DNA from: Streptomyces sp. HD
GTDB taxonomy: Bacteria; Actinomycetota; Actinomycetes; Streptomycetales; Streptomycetaceae
Length of the DNA: 57,026 nucleotides
Assembly (NCBI RefSeq): GCF_028369295.1
Contig: NZ_JAQMYP010000063.1
Location: 1 to 57,026 of the forward strand
Direction of reading: 5' to 3'
Within the stretch, counting starts at the first letter, position 1; every line of letters starts with the position of its first letter. The notes under the pieces were generated by a model that saw only the letters and a program-made list of their open reading frames with translations, ran no database searches and was not told the origin of the DNA. The position numbers and the translations under genes are program-made. This document shows positions 32,278-40,411 of the stretch, in pieces.

Positions 32278-32751
32278 ATGTCCCTCCCCCTGACTCGCCG
32301 GATCGCCCGTGCCGCGCTGCTCGTCGCTGCCGGAGCGGCTGCCGGGGTCGGTGCGGCCGGCTCCGCCAGCGCGGCCCCCGAACTGCCCGACGCCTCGAAG
32401 GTCGGCGGGCTGACCGCCGTGGACAACGCGACCGTCGTCGACGGCGCGACGCAGCAGGCCGCCGGCATCGCGGGTGGTGCCGTGGACACCGCGGTCGACA
32501 AGGCGCTGCCGACCGCGACGAAGGCCAGCGGCAACGTGACCAAGACCGGTGGCAAGGCCGCGAAGAAGGCGGTGCCGACCGCGGCAAAGACCGGCAGCAA
32601 GGTCGCGAAGAAGGCGACGCCCGCGGCGCAGGAGACCGCGGGTGGCGTGGCCGGCACGGTCGGCACCGTCCTCGGCGACGCGGCCGGAACGGCCACCCAG
32701 AACACGCCGAAGACCGGGTCGCTGCCCGTCCAGGCCCTGCCGATCGGCTGA
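32278..32751 (+). CDS. secreted Ala/Thr/Lys-rich protein
   Basis: A 157-residue protein with a Sec signal peptide (RIARAALLVAAGAAAGVGAAG, cleavage near SASAA-P) and a mature part of low complexity rich in Ala, Thr, Gly and Lys. It has basic repeats (KAAKKAVPTAAKTGSKVAKKA) and no Cys. Its composition resembles secreted or wall-associated proteins but no family is recognised. ATG at 32278 with CGAAGGAG 5 bases upstream. Expression is probably strong, from the promoter at 32088. A perfect terminator follows. Confidence 0.82.
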   Translation: MSLPLTRRIARAALLVAAGAAAGVGAAGSASAAPELPDASKVGGLTAVDNATVVDGATQQAAGIAGGAVDTAVDKALPTATKASGNVTKTGGKAAKKAVPTAAKTGSKVAKKATPAAQETAGGVAGTVGTVLGDAAGTATQNTPKTGSLPVQALPIG

Positions 32752-32780
32752 TCGGCCGATCCCTCGGGTCGAACCGCCGG

Positions 32781-32808
32781 CGGGGTTCAGGGAGTTCCCT
32801 GAACCCCG
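32781..32808. terminator. bidirectional hairpin terminator
   Basis: CGGGGTTCAGGGA (32781-32793) and TCCCTGAACCCCG (32796-32808) form a 13-bp palindrome between convergent genes. Confidence 0.85.
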
Positions 32809-32834
32809 TCGGCTTTCGTGTGCCCGGGGAGGCG

Positions 32835-33977
32835 CTACGCCAGGCGCCGTACCGCCTCAGCGACCCTCTCGTCCGTCGCCGTGAACGCCACGCGTACGTG
32901 CTGGGCGCCGGCCTCGCCGTAGAAGTCGCCCGGGGCCGCCAGGATGCCCAGGTCGGCCAGGTGGGCGACGGTCGTCCAGCAGGACTCGCCGCGGGTGGCC
33001 CAGAGGTAGAGGCTGGCCTCGCTGTGCTCGATGCGGAAGCCGTGGGCTTCCAGGGCCGCGCGCAGGGCCTTGCGGCGGGCCGCGTACCGGTCGCGCTGGA
33101 CGCGGACGTGCTCGTCGTCGCCGAGGGCCGCGATGACCGCCGCCTGAGTCGGGGCCGACGTCATCATGCCGCCGTGCTTGCGGATCTCCAGGAGGGGCGA
33201 CAGGACCGCGGGGTCGCCGGCCAGGAACGCGGCGCGGTAGCCGGCCAGGTTGGAGCGCTTGGACAGGCTGTGCACCGCGACGATGCCGTCGTACGAGCCG
33301 CCGTTCACGTCCGGGTGCAGGACCGAGACCGGGTCGGCCTCCCAGCCCAGCTCCAGGTAGCACTCGTCGGAGAAGAGCAGGACGCCGTGCTCACGGGCCC
33401 AGGCGACGATCCTCGTCAGTTCGTCCTTCGACAGCACCTTGCCCGTCGGGTTCGACGGCGAGTTCAGCCACAGGAGCATCAGGCCCGCCGGGTCCAGCTC
33501 CGTCGGGTCGTCGTACACCTCGTAGTCCGCGCGGGCCAGACGGGCGCCGACCTCGTACGTGGGGTACGCCAGGCGCGGGTACGCCACCCTGTCACCCGGG
33601 CCGAGGCCCAGCTGGGTGGGGAGCCAGGCGACCAGCTCCTTGGAGCCGACGATCGGCAGGACGTGGCGGTGGGTGACCTCGCGGGCGCCCAGGCGGCGCT
33701 CCACCCAGCCGGTGATCGCGTCGCGCAGCGCCGGGGTGCCCCAGACCGTCGGATAGCCCGGGGAGTCCGCCGCGTCGATCAGCGCCTTCTGGATCAGCTC
33801 GGGGACCGGGTCGACCGGTGTGCCGACGGAGAGGTCGACGATGCCGTCCGGGTGCGCGGCGGCCGTCTTCTTGTACGGCTCCAGCTTGTCCCAGGGGAAG
33901 TCCGGCAGGCGGTCGCGCAGCGACTCCTTGGAAGGGTGGTGGCGGGCGACGGGTGGGCGGTCGGAGACTGCGGACAC
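32835..33977 (-). CDS. dapC: N-succinyldiaminopimelate aminotransferase
   Basis: A 380-residue class I/II PLP aminotransferase. The PLP-binding lysine lies in VHSLSKRSNLAGYR, the substrate-pocket region in WLNSPSNPTGKVL, and the catalytic Asp/Tyr in FSDECYLELGW. Sequence and context match actinobacterial DapC, which transaminates N-succinyl-2-amino-6-oxopimelate in the succinylase branch of lysine/DAP synthesis. I start at the GTG at 33977 (GAGCGAG upstream); an upstream TTG at 34016 is less likely. It follows the ferredoxin gene in the same direction, as dapC follows fdxC in M. tuberculosis. Confidence 0.9.
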   Translation of the reverse strand: MSAVSDRPPVARHHPSKESLRDRLPDFPWDKLEPYKKTAAAHPDGIVDLSVGTPVDPVPELIQKALIDAADSPGYPTVWGTPALRDAITGWVERRLGAREVTHRHVLPIVGSKELVAWLPTQLGLGPGDRVAYPRLAYPTYEVGARLARADYEVYDDPTELDPAGLMLLWLNSPSNPTGKVLSKDELTRIVAWAREHGVLLFSDECYLELGWEADPVSVLHPDVNGGSYDGIVAVHSLSKRSNLAGYRAAFLAGDPAVLSPLLEIRKHGGMMTSAPTQAAVIAALGDDEHVRVQRDRYAARRKALRAALEAHGFRIEHSEASLYLWATRGESCWTTVAHLADLGILAAPGDFYGEAGAQHVRVAFTATDERVAEAVRRLA

Positions 33978-34097
33978 GGAATCTCGCTCACTTTCTGGTA
34001 CTGCCGGATACGGCAACGCCTCGGTCCCGTACGGCGATCAAGGCGATCAGGCCGTACAGGACCGAGGCGGCACGCTCTGCGGGTCGCCGGGTGCGGA

Positions 34098-34418
34098 CTA
34101 CTCGGCCTGCGGCGGAAGCGCGGCGATGAACGGGTGGTCCCGCTCGATCAGACCCAGCTTGCTGGCGCCGCCGGGGGAGCCGAGCTCGTCGAAGAACTCG
34201 ACGTTCGCCTTGTAGTAGTCCTTCCACTCCTCCGGAGTGTCGTCCTCGTAGAAGATCGCCTCGACCGGGCAGACCGGCTCACAGGCTCCGCAGTCGACGC
34301 ATTCGTCCGGGTGGATGTACAAGGACCGGGAGCCCTCGTAGATGCAGTCGACCGGGCACTCCTCGATGCACGCCTTGTCCTTGACGTCGACACAAGGCTG
34401 CGCGATGACGTAGGTCAC
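34098..34418 (-). CDS. seven-iron ferredoxin
   Basis: A 106-residue ferredoxin that transfers electrons. The cysteine pattern is C-x7-C-x3-CP-x2-C (PCVDVKDKACIEECPVDC) and then CVDCGACEPVCP, matching a 7Fe [3Fe-4S][4Fe-4S] ferredoxin. The C-terminal ~45 residues (EWKDYYKANVEFF) are the extension seen in actinobacterial FdxA/FdxC. The GTG at 34418 has GGAGG 9 bases upstream. It precedes dapC in one direction, a conserved actinobacterial gene pair (Rv1177-Rv1178) without a known functional link. Confidence 0.93.
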   Translation of the reverse strand: MTYVIAQPCVDVKDKACIEECPVDCIYEGSRSLYIHPDECVDCGACEPVCPVEAIFYEDDTPEEWKDYYKANVEFFDELGSPGGASKLGLIERDHPFIAALPPQAE

Positions 34419-34558
34419 GCTGTCGTTCCTCCTCGATAGGGCGCTGGCGAGCCTCCTCAGGCTCCGCCGCCTGGCGCGCGGGAGCGCGGCGTCGTCGATG
34501 CCCGCCCCTAGTATCTCCGTTCTTGGGCATGATCCGAACAGGAGGGGTGAACTGACCT

Positions 34559-35551
34559 GTGGAAATCTCTGCGACGGGGCGCCTTGAGGTCCGTATCACC
34601 GCTGCTGACGTGGGTAAACGAGTCTCCGTACGCCGCCTGAACGATCCTGAGGCTCCGGGTGAGAAATTCACCGACACGGTGGGTGTTCTCGCATCATGGG
34701 ACGAGGGTGTGCTGCTGATCACACGGAAGAGCGGCGAGACCGTCCATATCCCGGAAGCGTCGCTGGTCGCGGGCAAGGTGGTGCCGGCCACTCCGGCCCG
34801 GCGCCGGGGCCCCTCCGCCTCGTACGAGGAACTCGCGCATGTCGCCACGCGCGCGTGGCGGCCGGTGGAGAGCGAGCGGCTCGGCGAGTGGGAACTGCGG
34901 GCCGCGTCCGGCTTCACCCGCCGGGCCAACTCCGCGCTGCCGCTCGGCGACCCCGGGCTGCCCCTTCCGGCCGCGCTCGACGCCGTACGGCGCTGGTACG
35001 GCGACCGTGGGCTCCCCGCGTACGTCCAGACCGCGACCGGCGCCGAGGGCACTCAGGAGCTGCTCTGCGCGGAGCTGGAGCGGCTCGGGTGGGTGCGGGA
35101 GGTGTCCGCCGAGATGTGGATCGGGGCGCTGGCGCCGATCGCCGACCGGGACGAGGGCGCCGGGGTGGTGCTCTCCCGGGAGGCGGACGAGGCTTGGCTC
35201 GGGCGGTATCAGCGCAAGGGGGTGAGCGAGGTGGCCCTGAAGGTGCTGGCGAGCGGGCCGTCGGTGTGGTTCGCGACGGTTCCCGGTGCGGCCGGCGGTG
35301 CGCCCGCCGCGATCGGGCGGTGTGTCGTGGACGGGCGGTGGGCCGGGTTCGCCGCCGTGGAGGTCGACCCGGCGCTACGGCGGCAGGGGCTGGCCACCCG
35401 GGTGATGGCCGCGCTGGCCCGGCGGGCCCTCGACGAGGGGGCGTCGGCGGCGTGGTTGCAGGTCGAGACGGAGAACGCGGGGGCGCGGGGGCTGTACGCC
35501 GGGATGGGCTTCACCGCGCATCACGCGTACCACCACTATCGATCAGCCTGA
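34559..35551 (+). CDS. GNAT N-acetyltransferase with N-terminal SH3-like domain
   Basis: A 330-residue protein. Residues about 5-75 form a small beta-barrel (KRVSVRRLNDPEAPGEKFTD...VLLITRKSGETVHIPEASL), like the Rv0428c-type histone-acetyltransferase SH3 domain. A central linker domain and a C-terminal GNAT domain follow; the acetyl-CoA-binding A motif is RRQGLATRVMAALA and the ENxGAR motif ETENAGARGLYAGMGF. Substrate unknown. The GTG at 34559 has the RBS AGGAGGGG 8 bases upstream. It is divergent from the ferredoxin gene. Confidence 0.85.
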   Translation: MEISATGRLEVRITAADVGKRVSVRRLNDPEAPGEKFTDTVGVLASWDEGVLLITRKSGETVHIPEASLVAGKVVPATPARRRGPSASYEELAHVATRAWRPVESERLGEWELRAASGFTRRANSALPLGDPGLPLPAALDAVRRWYGDRGLPAYVQTATGAEGTQELLCAELERLGWVREVSAEMWIGALAPIADRDEGAGVVLSREADEAWLGRYQRKGVSEVALKVLASGPSVWFATVPGAAGGAPAAIGRCVVDGRWAGFAAVEVDPALRRQGLATRVMAALARRALDEGASAAWLQVETENAGARGLYAGMGFTAHHAYHHYRSA

Positions 35552-35590
35552 GCAGCAGTACCGATCGCCGTGAAAGGGCACGACCCAGCT

Positions 35591-36442
35591 ATGCGCCCCC
35601 TGTACCCCCCACCCCCCGAACGTTCCGCCGAGCTACGGCAGCGGTTCGCCGAAGAGGCACGGTCCGAGCGGCCCGATCTGTCCCTGCTGTGTCTGCTGGT
35701 CGGGGCCGAGGCGGACGGCGCGCTGGACGAGACGCGCATGGACGCGGCACAGGTCGAGCTGGACGCGCTGGCGGGGCAGCTGCCGTTCCGGCCCGGCGGG
35801 CCGCGGGCCTGGGCGGTCGCGCTGCGGGAGCTGCTCGGGGAGCGGTACGGGTTTCGCGGGGCGCCCGCGGACTATCAGCGGCTGGAGTCGTCGTTGCTGC
35901 ACCAGGTGCTGGAGCGGCGCAAGGGGCTGCCGATCCTGTTGTCGGTGCTCTGGATGGAGGTCGCCCGGCGGGCGGGGGCGCCGGTGTACGGGGTCGCGCT
36001 GCCCGGGCACTTCGTGGTGGGGTTCGGGCCGACCGACGAGCAGGTGCTCGCCGATCCCTTCGCCGGGGGGCGGGTGCTGACCGGGAGCGACACGGAGTTG
36101 CTGGTGGCGGGGGCCACGGGGGCGGCGCTGCATCCGTCGATGCTGACGCCGGCGGATCCGTTGGACGTGGTGCTGCGGATTCTGAACAACGTGCGGGCGT
36201 GGGCGGCGGCGCGGCCCGAGCGGACGGATGTCGCGCTGTGGGCGGTGGAGTTGTCGTTGTCGCTGCCGTCTCATCCGGCTCGGTTGCGGTTCGAGCGGGC
36301 GCAGTTGCTTGTCCAGCGGGGGGACTTCGTCGATGGGGCCGTGGAGTTGGAGGCCTACGCGGAGTTGATCAGTGCGGTGGATGAGGGGGCGGCGGAGCGG
36401 GTGCGGGGGGAGGCTCGGGCTGCTCGGGCGTTGCTCAACTGA
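35591..36442 (+). CDS. SirB1-like transglutaminase/TPR protein
   Basis: A 283-residue protein of the SirB1 N-domain family. The transglutaminase-core-like segment ERRKGLPILLSVLWMEVARRAG, PVYGVALPGHFVVGF (His) and DPFAGGRVL (Asp) are typical, although no catalytic Cys is evident. C-terminal helices (LRILNNVRAWAAARPE) continue as TPR-like repeats. Function unknown in bacteria. The ATG at 35591 has a weak RBS (AAAGGG); a GTG at 35570 is an equally possible start. It lies 39 bases after the GNAT gene, so they may share a transcript. Confidence 0.82.
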   Translation: MRPLYPPPPERSAELRQRFAEEARSERPDLSLLCLLVGAEADGALDETRMDAAQVELDALAGQLPFRPGGPRAWAVALRELLGERYGFRGAPADYQRLESSLLHQVLERRKGLPILLSVLWMEVARRAGAPVYGVALPGHFVVGFGPTDEQVLADPFAGGRVLTGSDTELLVAGATGAALHPSMLTPADPLDVVLRILNNVRAWAAARPERTDVALWAVELSLSLPSHPARLRFERAQLLVQRGDFVDGAVELEAYAELISAVDEGAAERVRGEARAARALLN

Positions 36443-36464
36443 GTTCGCCGGTTCGCCGTAGGGG

Positions 36465-36531
36465 CATGTGTGGTTGCGCGACTGCGGGTGCGTCGTGGCT
36501 GTTCGCGCAGTTCCCCGCGCCCCTGAAGGGG
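36465..36531. repeat. dispersed repeat, short form (copy 4)
   Basis: Minus-strand sequence CCCCTTCAGGGGCGCGGGG, AACTGCGCGA, CAGCCACGACGCACCCGCAG. It matches the copy at 26480 over most of its length and again lies between convergent genes, ending at the stop codon of the response regulator. Confidence 0.75.
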
Positions 36532-37146
36532 CTACAGCCAGCCCTTTTCTCGTGCGATCCGTACCGCCTCCGCCCGGTTTCGTACCGCGAGTTTTTGGAT
36601 TGCTGTCGAGAGGTAGTTGCGGACCGTGCCCTGGGACAGATGGAGGGCCGCTGCGAGTTCGGCGTTGGTGGATCCGTCCTCGGCTGCTCTGAGGACCTCT
36701 CGTTCGCGGTCGGTGAGGGGGTTGGCGCCGTCTGCCAGGGCCGCTGCCGCCAGGGTGGGGTCGATGACGCGCTCGCCCGCCAGTACCTTTCGGACCGCCT
36801 CGGCCAGCTGGGCCGCGGGGGCGTCCTTGACCAGGAAGGCGTCGGCGCCCGCCTCCATCGCGCTGCGGAGGTAGCCGGGGCGGCCGAAGGTGGTGAGGAT
36901 GACCAGCTTCACGGCCGGGAGTTCCGTGTGCAGGAGGGCCGCCGCCTCGATGCCGGTCGCGCCGGGCATCTCGATGTCCAGGAGGGCCACGTCCACGTCG
37001 TGCTCACGGGCCGCCGCCAGGACCTCGTCGCCGCGGGCCGCCTGGGCGACGACCTCGATGTCGTCCTCCAGGCCGAGCAGGGCGGCCAGCGCCTCACGGA
37101 CCATCGACTGGTCCTCGGCCAGGAGAACCTTGATCGGCGTGCTCAT
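36532..37146 (-). CDS. NarL/LuxR-family response regulator
   Basis: A 204-residue two-component response regulator. The receiver domain has the acidic pair Glu11-Asp12 (LLAEDQS), the phosphoacceptor Asp57 (VALLDIEMPG), Thr in VILTTFGRPG and Lys in FLVKDA. The LuxR-type helix-turn-helix occupies the C-terminus (LTDREREVLRAAEDG...NAELAAALHLSQGTVRNYL). The ATG at 37146 overlaps the kinase stop as ATGA. It is the last gene of a four-gene operon with an ABC exporter, resembling DesKR-type systems. It probably controls its own operon. Confidence 0.93.
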   Translation of the reverse strand: MSTPIKVLLAEDQSMVREALAALLGLEDDIEVVAQAARGDEVLAAAREHDVDVALLDIEMPGATGIEAAALLHTELPAVKLVILTTFGRPGYLRSAMEAGADAFLVKDAPAAQLAEAVRKVLAGERVIDPTLAAAALADGANPLTDREREVLRAAEDGSTNAELAAALHLSQGTVRNYLSTAIQKLAVRNRAEAVRIAREKGWL

Positions 37147-38375
37147 GACGGGGATCCTACGTCGGCCGAGGTCGAGGCCACGGCCGCGGCCGCGGCGGTC
37201 GGGACGGCCGGGACGCGGGCGGTCAGGCGGAAGCCGCGCCTGATGCCGCCCGCCTCCAGGGCCCCGCCCGCCTTCGCGAGGCGTTCCGTCAGGCCCGTCA
37301 GACCACTGCCGGGACCGCTGCCCGGGCTGCCCGAGCCGTCGTCCTCGACGGAGAGTTCGAGGACGGGGCCGTCGAGGGTCTGGCGGTGCTGGAGTTCCAC
37401 CGTGCAGCGCCGGGCGCCGCTGTGCCGTACGACGTTGGTGACCGCCTCGCGCAGGGCCCAGGCGAGGGCCGTCTCGCTCTCCTCGGGGACACCGGTGAGG
37501 TCGGGTTCGGCGGGCAGCTCGGCCGCCACTCCGGCCGCCGTCAGGGCGAGCTGGGCGCCCGCCAGTTCGGCGGCGAGGCGGCGGCGCCGGTAGCCGGTGA
37601 CGGCCTCGCGGACGTCGACCAGGGCCTGGCGGCTGACCTGTTCGATGTCGGCGACCTGCTGGGCTGCCTTGTCGGGGTGGGCCGGGAGCATACGGCCCGC
37701 GAGCTCGCTCTTCAGGGTGATGAGCGAGAGGGAGTGACCGAGGAGGTCGTGCAGGTCGCGGGCGAGGCGCAGACGCTCCTCGTTGGCGGCGAGCTGGGCG
37801 ACGGTGGCCCTGGCCTGGCGCAACTCGATCGTCGTACGGACCAGTTGGCCGATGCCGGTCATGGCGAATCCGATGAGCAGCACCAGCAGTGCCAGGCTCT
37901 GGGCTTCCTCCCGGTCGACCTGGCTGCCGACGAGCAGCATCAGGCCGGTCGTGGCCGGGATCGCGCCGTAGGCCAGTCGCAGCGGGAGGGTGGACCCGCA
38001 GGCGACGGAGACATAGCAGTAGAGGCCCAGCCAGTGGCCGCCGAGGGTGAGGCACAGCACGGTGGCCAGCGCGCCGAGGGCCAGGATGAGGACGACGACA
38101 CGCCGTCCGGTGAACGGCTTGCCCATGTTCCGGAAGACCAGCGACAGATACACCCCGACGAAGGCCGCGAGGCCGAGCCAGCCCGCCGCGGTGCCGGCGG
38201 TGGTGTGCCGCCCGGAGAGCAGATCCTTCACCGGCGAGCTGAGGAACACGAGCCAGACGCCGATCCACAGCACCTTGCGTCGCAGCTCGGCCCGGTTGCG
38301 GGGTGGCTCTCCCACGCGTATCCGCCACTCCGCCCGGTGCCCGTCCAACCGCAGGTCTTCCCACATCTTGCTCAC
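37143..38375 (-). CDS. sensor histidine kinase (DesK-like, HisKA_3)
   Basis: A 410-residue membrane sensor kinase. The N-terminal half has four to six transmembrane helices (VLWIGVWLVFLSSPV, VLILALGALATVLCLTLGG, LALLVLLIGFAMTGIG). The dimerisation/phosphorylation box is RLRLARDLHDLLGHSLSL (His in DLHDLLGH), followed by HATPase motifs AWALREAVTNVVRHS and DDGSGS...GLTGLTERL. The Ala-rich tail lies after the ATPase domain. The GTG at 38375 overlaps the permease stop as GTGA. The signal is unknown; the location suggests it senses the exporter's substrate or membrane state. Confidence 0.92.
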   Translation of the reverse strand: MSKMWEDLRLDGHRAEWRIRVGEPPRNRAELRRKVLWIGVWLVFLSSPVKDLLSGRHTTAGTAAGWLGLAAFVGVYLSLVFRNMGKPFTGRRVVVLILALGALATVLCLTLGGHWLGLYCYVSVACGSTLPLRLAYGAIPATTGLMLLVGSQVDREEAQSLALLVLLIGFAMTGIGQLVRTTIELRQARATVAQLAANEERLRLARDLHDLLGHSLSLITLKSELAGRMLPAHPDKAAQQVADIEQVSRQALVDVREAVTGYRRRRLAAELAGAQLALTAAGVAAELPAEPDLTGVPEESETALAWALREAVTNVVRHSGARRCTVELQHRQTLDGPVLELSVEDDGSGSPGSGPGSGLTGLTERLAKAGGALEAGGIRRGFRLTARVPAVPTAAAAAVASTSADVGSPS

Positions 38376-39130
38376 GCCTTCAGCGTGTCCTTCCGGTACA
38401 GCCAGGCCGCGCCGCCGGTGAACAGGGCGAAGAAGACGGCGAGGACGGCGATGTCCTTGGCATGCGGGGCCTGGCTCTGTTCGATCGCCTGCCCCACGGC
38501 AGCGTACGCGTGGGTGGGCACCCACTTGGCGATCTCCTGCAACCAGGACGGGAAGGTCGTGGTCGGCATCCACAGGCCGCCGAGGATGGACAGGCCGAAG
38601 TAGGTGATCATCGTGATCGGGCGGACCGCGTCCCCGCTGGCGAGGTAGCCGAGGGCCACACCGAGCGCGGCGAAGACCAGGCTGCCGGCCCAGATGGCGC
38701 CGGTGAGGGCGAGCCACTGCCAGGCGTCCAGGCGTACGCCCTTCACGGTCGCGGCGACGGCGAAGACGATCACGATCGACGGCAGGCTGACCACGGCCGA
38801 CCCGGCCGTCTTCGCGAGGACGTAGCCGTGCCCCGGCAGGGTCGTCAGCCGCAACTGCCGTACCCAGCCGCCCTCCCGCTCCTTGGCGATGCGCTCGCTG
38901 TTGCCCATCAGGACGGCGGTGAGGGCGCCGAAGGAGGCCATGGAGACCATCATGTACGTCGGGAGGGTCAGGCCCGTCCCGTCGATCTTGGTGGTGCTGT
39001 CGGCGCTGCCCGCTATGAGCAGGAACAGCAGCGACGGGTACAGCACGGAGAAGAACAGGAATTTGCGGTTGCGCAGGGCGCGGGTCAGTTCCAGCCTGAT
39101 GAGGCTCCGCGAAGCAAATGTATTCATCAT
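38372..39130 (-). CDS. ABC-2 type transporter permease
   Basis: A 252-residue membrane protein with six hydrophobic helices and the ABC-2 exporter organisation (N-terminal RLELTRALRNRKFLFFSVLYP, C-terminal FALFTGGAAWLYRKDTLKA). With the ATPase it should form an exporter of drugs, lipids or peptides. It starts with two adjacent Met codons at 39130 and overlaps the ATPase stop codon as ATGA. Confidence 0.9.
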   Translation of the reverse strand: MMNTFASRSLIRLELTRALRNRKFLFFSVLYPSLLFLLIAGSADSTTKIDGTGLTLPTYMMVSMASFGALTAVLMGNSERIAKEREGGWVRQLRLTTLPGHGYVLAKTAGSAVVSLPSIVIVFAVAATVKGVRLDAWQWLALTGAIWAGSLVFAALGVALGYLASGDAVRPITMITYFGLSILGGLWMPTTTFPSWLQEIAKWVPTHAYAAVGQAIEQSQAPHAKDIAVLAVFFALFTGGAAWLYRKDTLKA

Positions 39131-40056
39131 CGGTTGCGGGCCTCCTCGGCCTCGGTGATGGCCACGAACGCCTGCTCCAGGCCGAGCCCGGCGACTTCGA
39201 GGTTGCGGGGGTAGAGGCCGCTGCCGTAGAGGGCATGGACGGTGGCGTCGGCGTCGGAGGACTGGATGCGGACGGTGCCGCCTGCCACGTCGAGGCGGGT
39301 CAGGAAGGGCAGTGCGCGCAGCGCGGTCTCGTCGAGGTCCGTGGCGTCCAGCTCGAAGGAGATGCGCCGCGCCCCCGCCTTCGCCTTGATCTCGGCCGCC
39401 GAGCCGTCGGCCAGCAGCCGGCCCCGGTGCAGCACCAGCACACGGTCGGCTATGGCGTCGGCCTCCTCCAGGTAGTGCGTGGCGAACAGCACGGTCCGCC
39501 CCTGGTCGGCCTGTTCACGCATGGTGGCCCAGAAGGCCTGGCGGGTGGTGACGTCCATGCCGGTGGTCGGCTCGTCCAGGACGATCAGGTCGCTGTCGCC
39601 GGCGGTCGCGAGGGCGAAGCGGACGCGCTGGGCCTGGCCGCCGGAGAGCTTGTCGACCTTGCGGTCGGCGATCTGCGCGATGCCGGCGCGGCTCAGCACG
39701 TCGGAGACCTTGTACGGCCTCGGGTGCAGATCGCAGGCGAGCCGGACCAGTTCGGCGACGGTGACCTCGTCCATCAGCCCGCCGCTCTGCAGCATGGCGC
39801 CCACCCGCCCGGCGACGATGGCCTCGCGCGGGCCGGTGCCGAAGATCCGCACAGTGCCGCTGTCGGGCTGCTTGAGGCCGAGCAGCAGGTCGAGCGTGGT
39901 CGACTTGCCGGCCCCGTTCGGGCCCAGCAGGGCCACGGTCTCCCCCGGGTTCAGCGCGAGTGTCAGCCCGTCGACGGCCCGTACGCTCCCGTAGCTCTTG
40001 CTCACCCGGTCGAATCCGACCACCGGAGTCGCCGTTTTCACGGCTGTCGTTGTCAT
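39127..40056 (-). CDS. ABC transporter ATP-binding protein
   Basis: A 309-residue nucleotide-binding subunit of an ABC-2 exporter. Walker A LLGPNGAGKSTT, the signature LSGGQAQRVRFAL, Walker B LIVLDEPTTGMD and the H-loop FATHYLEEAD are all intact. The C-terminal ~80 residues are the DUF4162-like accessory domain (ISFELDATDLDETAL). I start at the ATG at 40056 (GGAGCAC upstream, short spacing); the upstream extension is the palindrome-containing promoter. First gene of the ABC/two-component operon. Confidence 0.92.
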   Translation of the reverse strand: MTTTAVKTATPVVGFDRVSKSYGSVRAVDGLTLALNPGETVALLGPNGAGKSTTLDLLLGLKQPDSGTVRIFGTGPREAIVAGRVGAMLQSGGLMDEVTVAELVRLACDLHPRPYKVSDVLSRAGIAQIADRKVDKLSGGQAQRVRFALATAGDSDLIVLDEPTTGMDVTTRQAFWATMREQADQGRTVLFATHYLEEADAIADRVLVLHRGRLLADGSAAEIKAKAGARRISFELDATDLDETALRALPFLTRLDVAGGTVRIQSSDADATVHALYGSGLYPRNLEVAGLGLEQAFVAITEAEEARNR

Positions 40057-40203
40057 GTGCTCCAGGGTGGCCGCCGGGGCCCTGCGCCCGGCAGTGTCGG
40101 CGGTCCTGACTGCCGGATGACAGATGTCATACGCCGGGTGCCCTACGACGAGAGGGGGCACCCGGCGCGTGCCGGGTGCCCCCTCTCGTCCGAGCGGTGT
40201 GCA
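40057..40203 (-). promoter_or_regulatory. promoter region of the ABC/two-component operon
   Basis: This part of the gap before the ATPase gene contains a palindromic operator candidate, ATGACA-GA-TGTCAT at 40117-40130, about 60-75 bases upstream of the start codon, and a very strong hairpin at 40147-40190. The response regulator of the operon is the obvious candidate to bind the palindrome. Confidence 0.5.
40147..40190 (-). terminator. 20-bp perfect hairpin terminator
   Basis: GACGAGAGGGGGCACCCGGC (40147-40166), loop GCGT, and its exact complement at 40171-40190. It lies downstream of the VanW-like gene on the minus strand, now separated from its stop codon by the MITE-like element. Confidence 0.88.
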
Positions 40204-40411
40204 CTAGGGCCTGTCCGGCGGATCATGCCGGCGTCGCGGGGTCTGGCACGCGCTCCCCCAGAGGGGGGACCCCCAGCCGCGTTGTCGTCGGTTGCCGACG
40301 CTCCGCGTCGCCGCCCTCCTCCGCCTTGCAGCTGCACGCACCAGACCCCGCTCGGCTTGGCCGGTCCGCACTGCTTCCTGCAGCCGGCCTGATCCGCCGG
40401 ACAGGCCCTAG
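40204..40411. mobile_element. MITE-like element with 22-bp inverted repeats
   Basis: A 208-bp element bounded by CTAGGGCCTGTCCGGCGGAT(CA) at 40204-40225 and its perfect inverted copy at 40390-40411; allowing one mismatch the arms extend to about 29 bp. The ends are CTAG on both sides, compatible with a CTAG or TA target duplication. The interior has no ORF of note. No transposase is present, so it would be mobilised in trans. Its right end overlaps the stop codon (TAG, 40410-40408) of the VanW-like gene. Confidence 0.75.
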
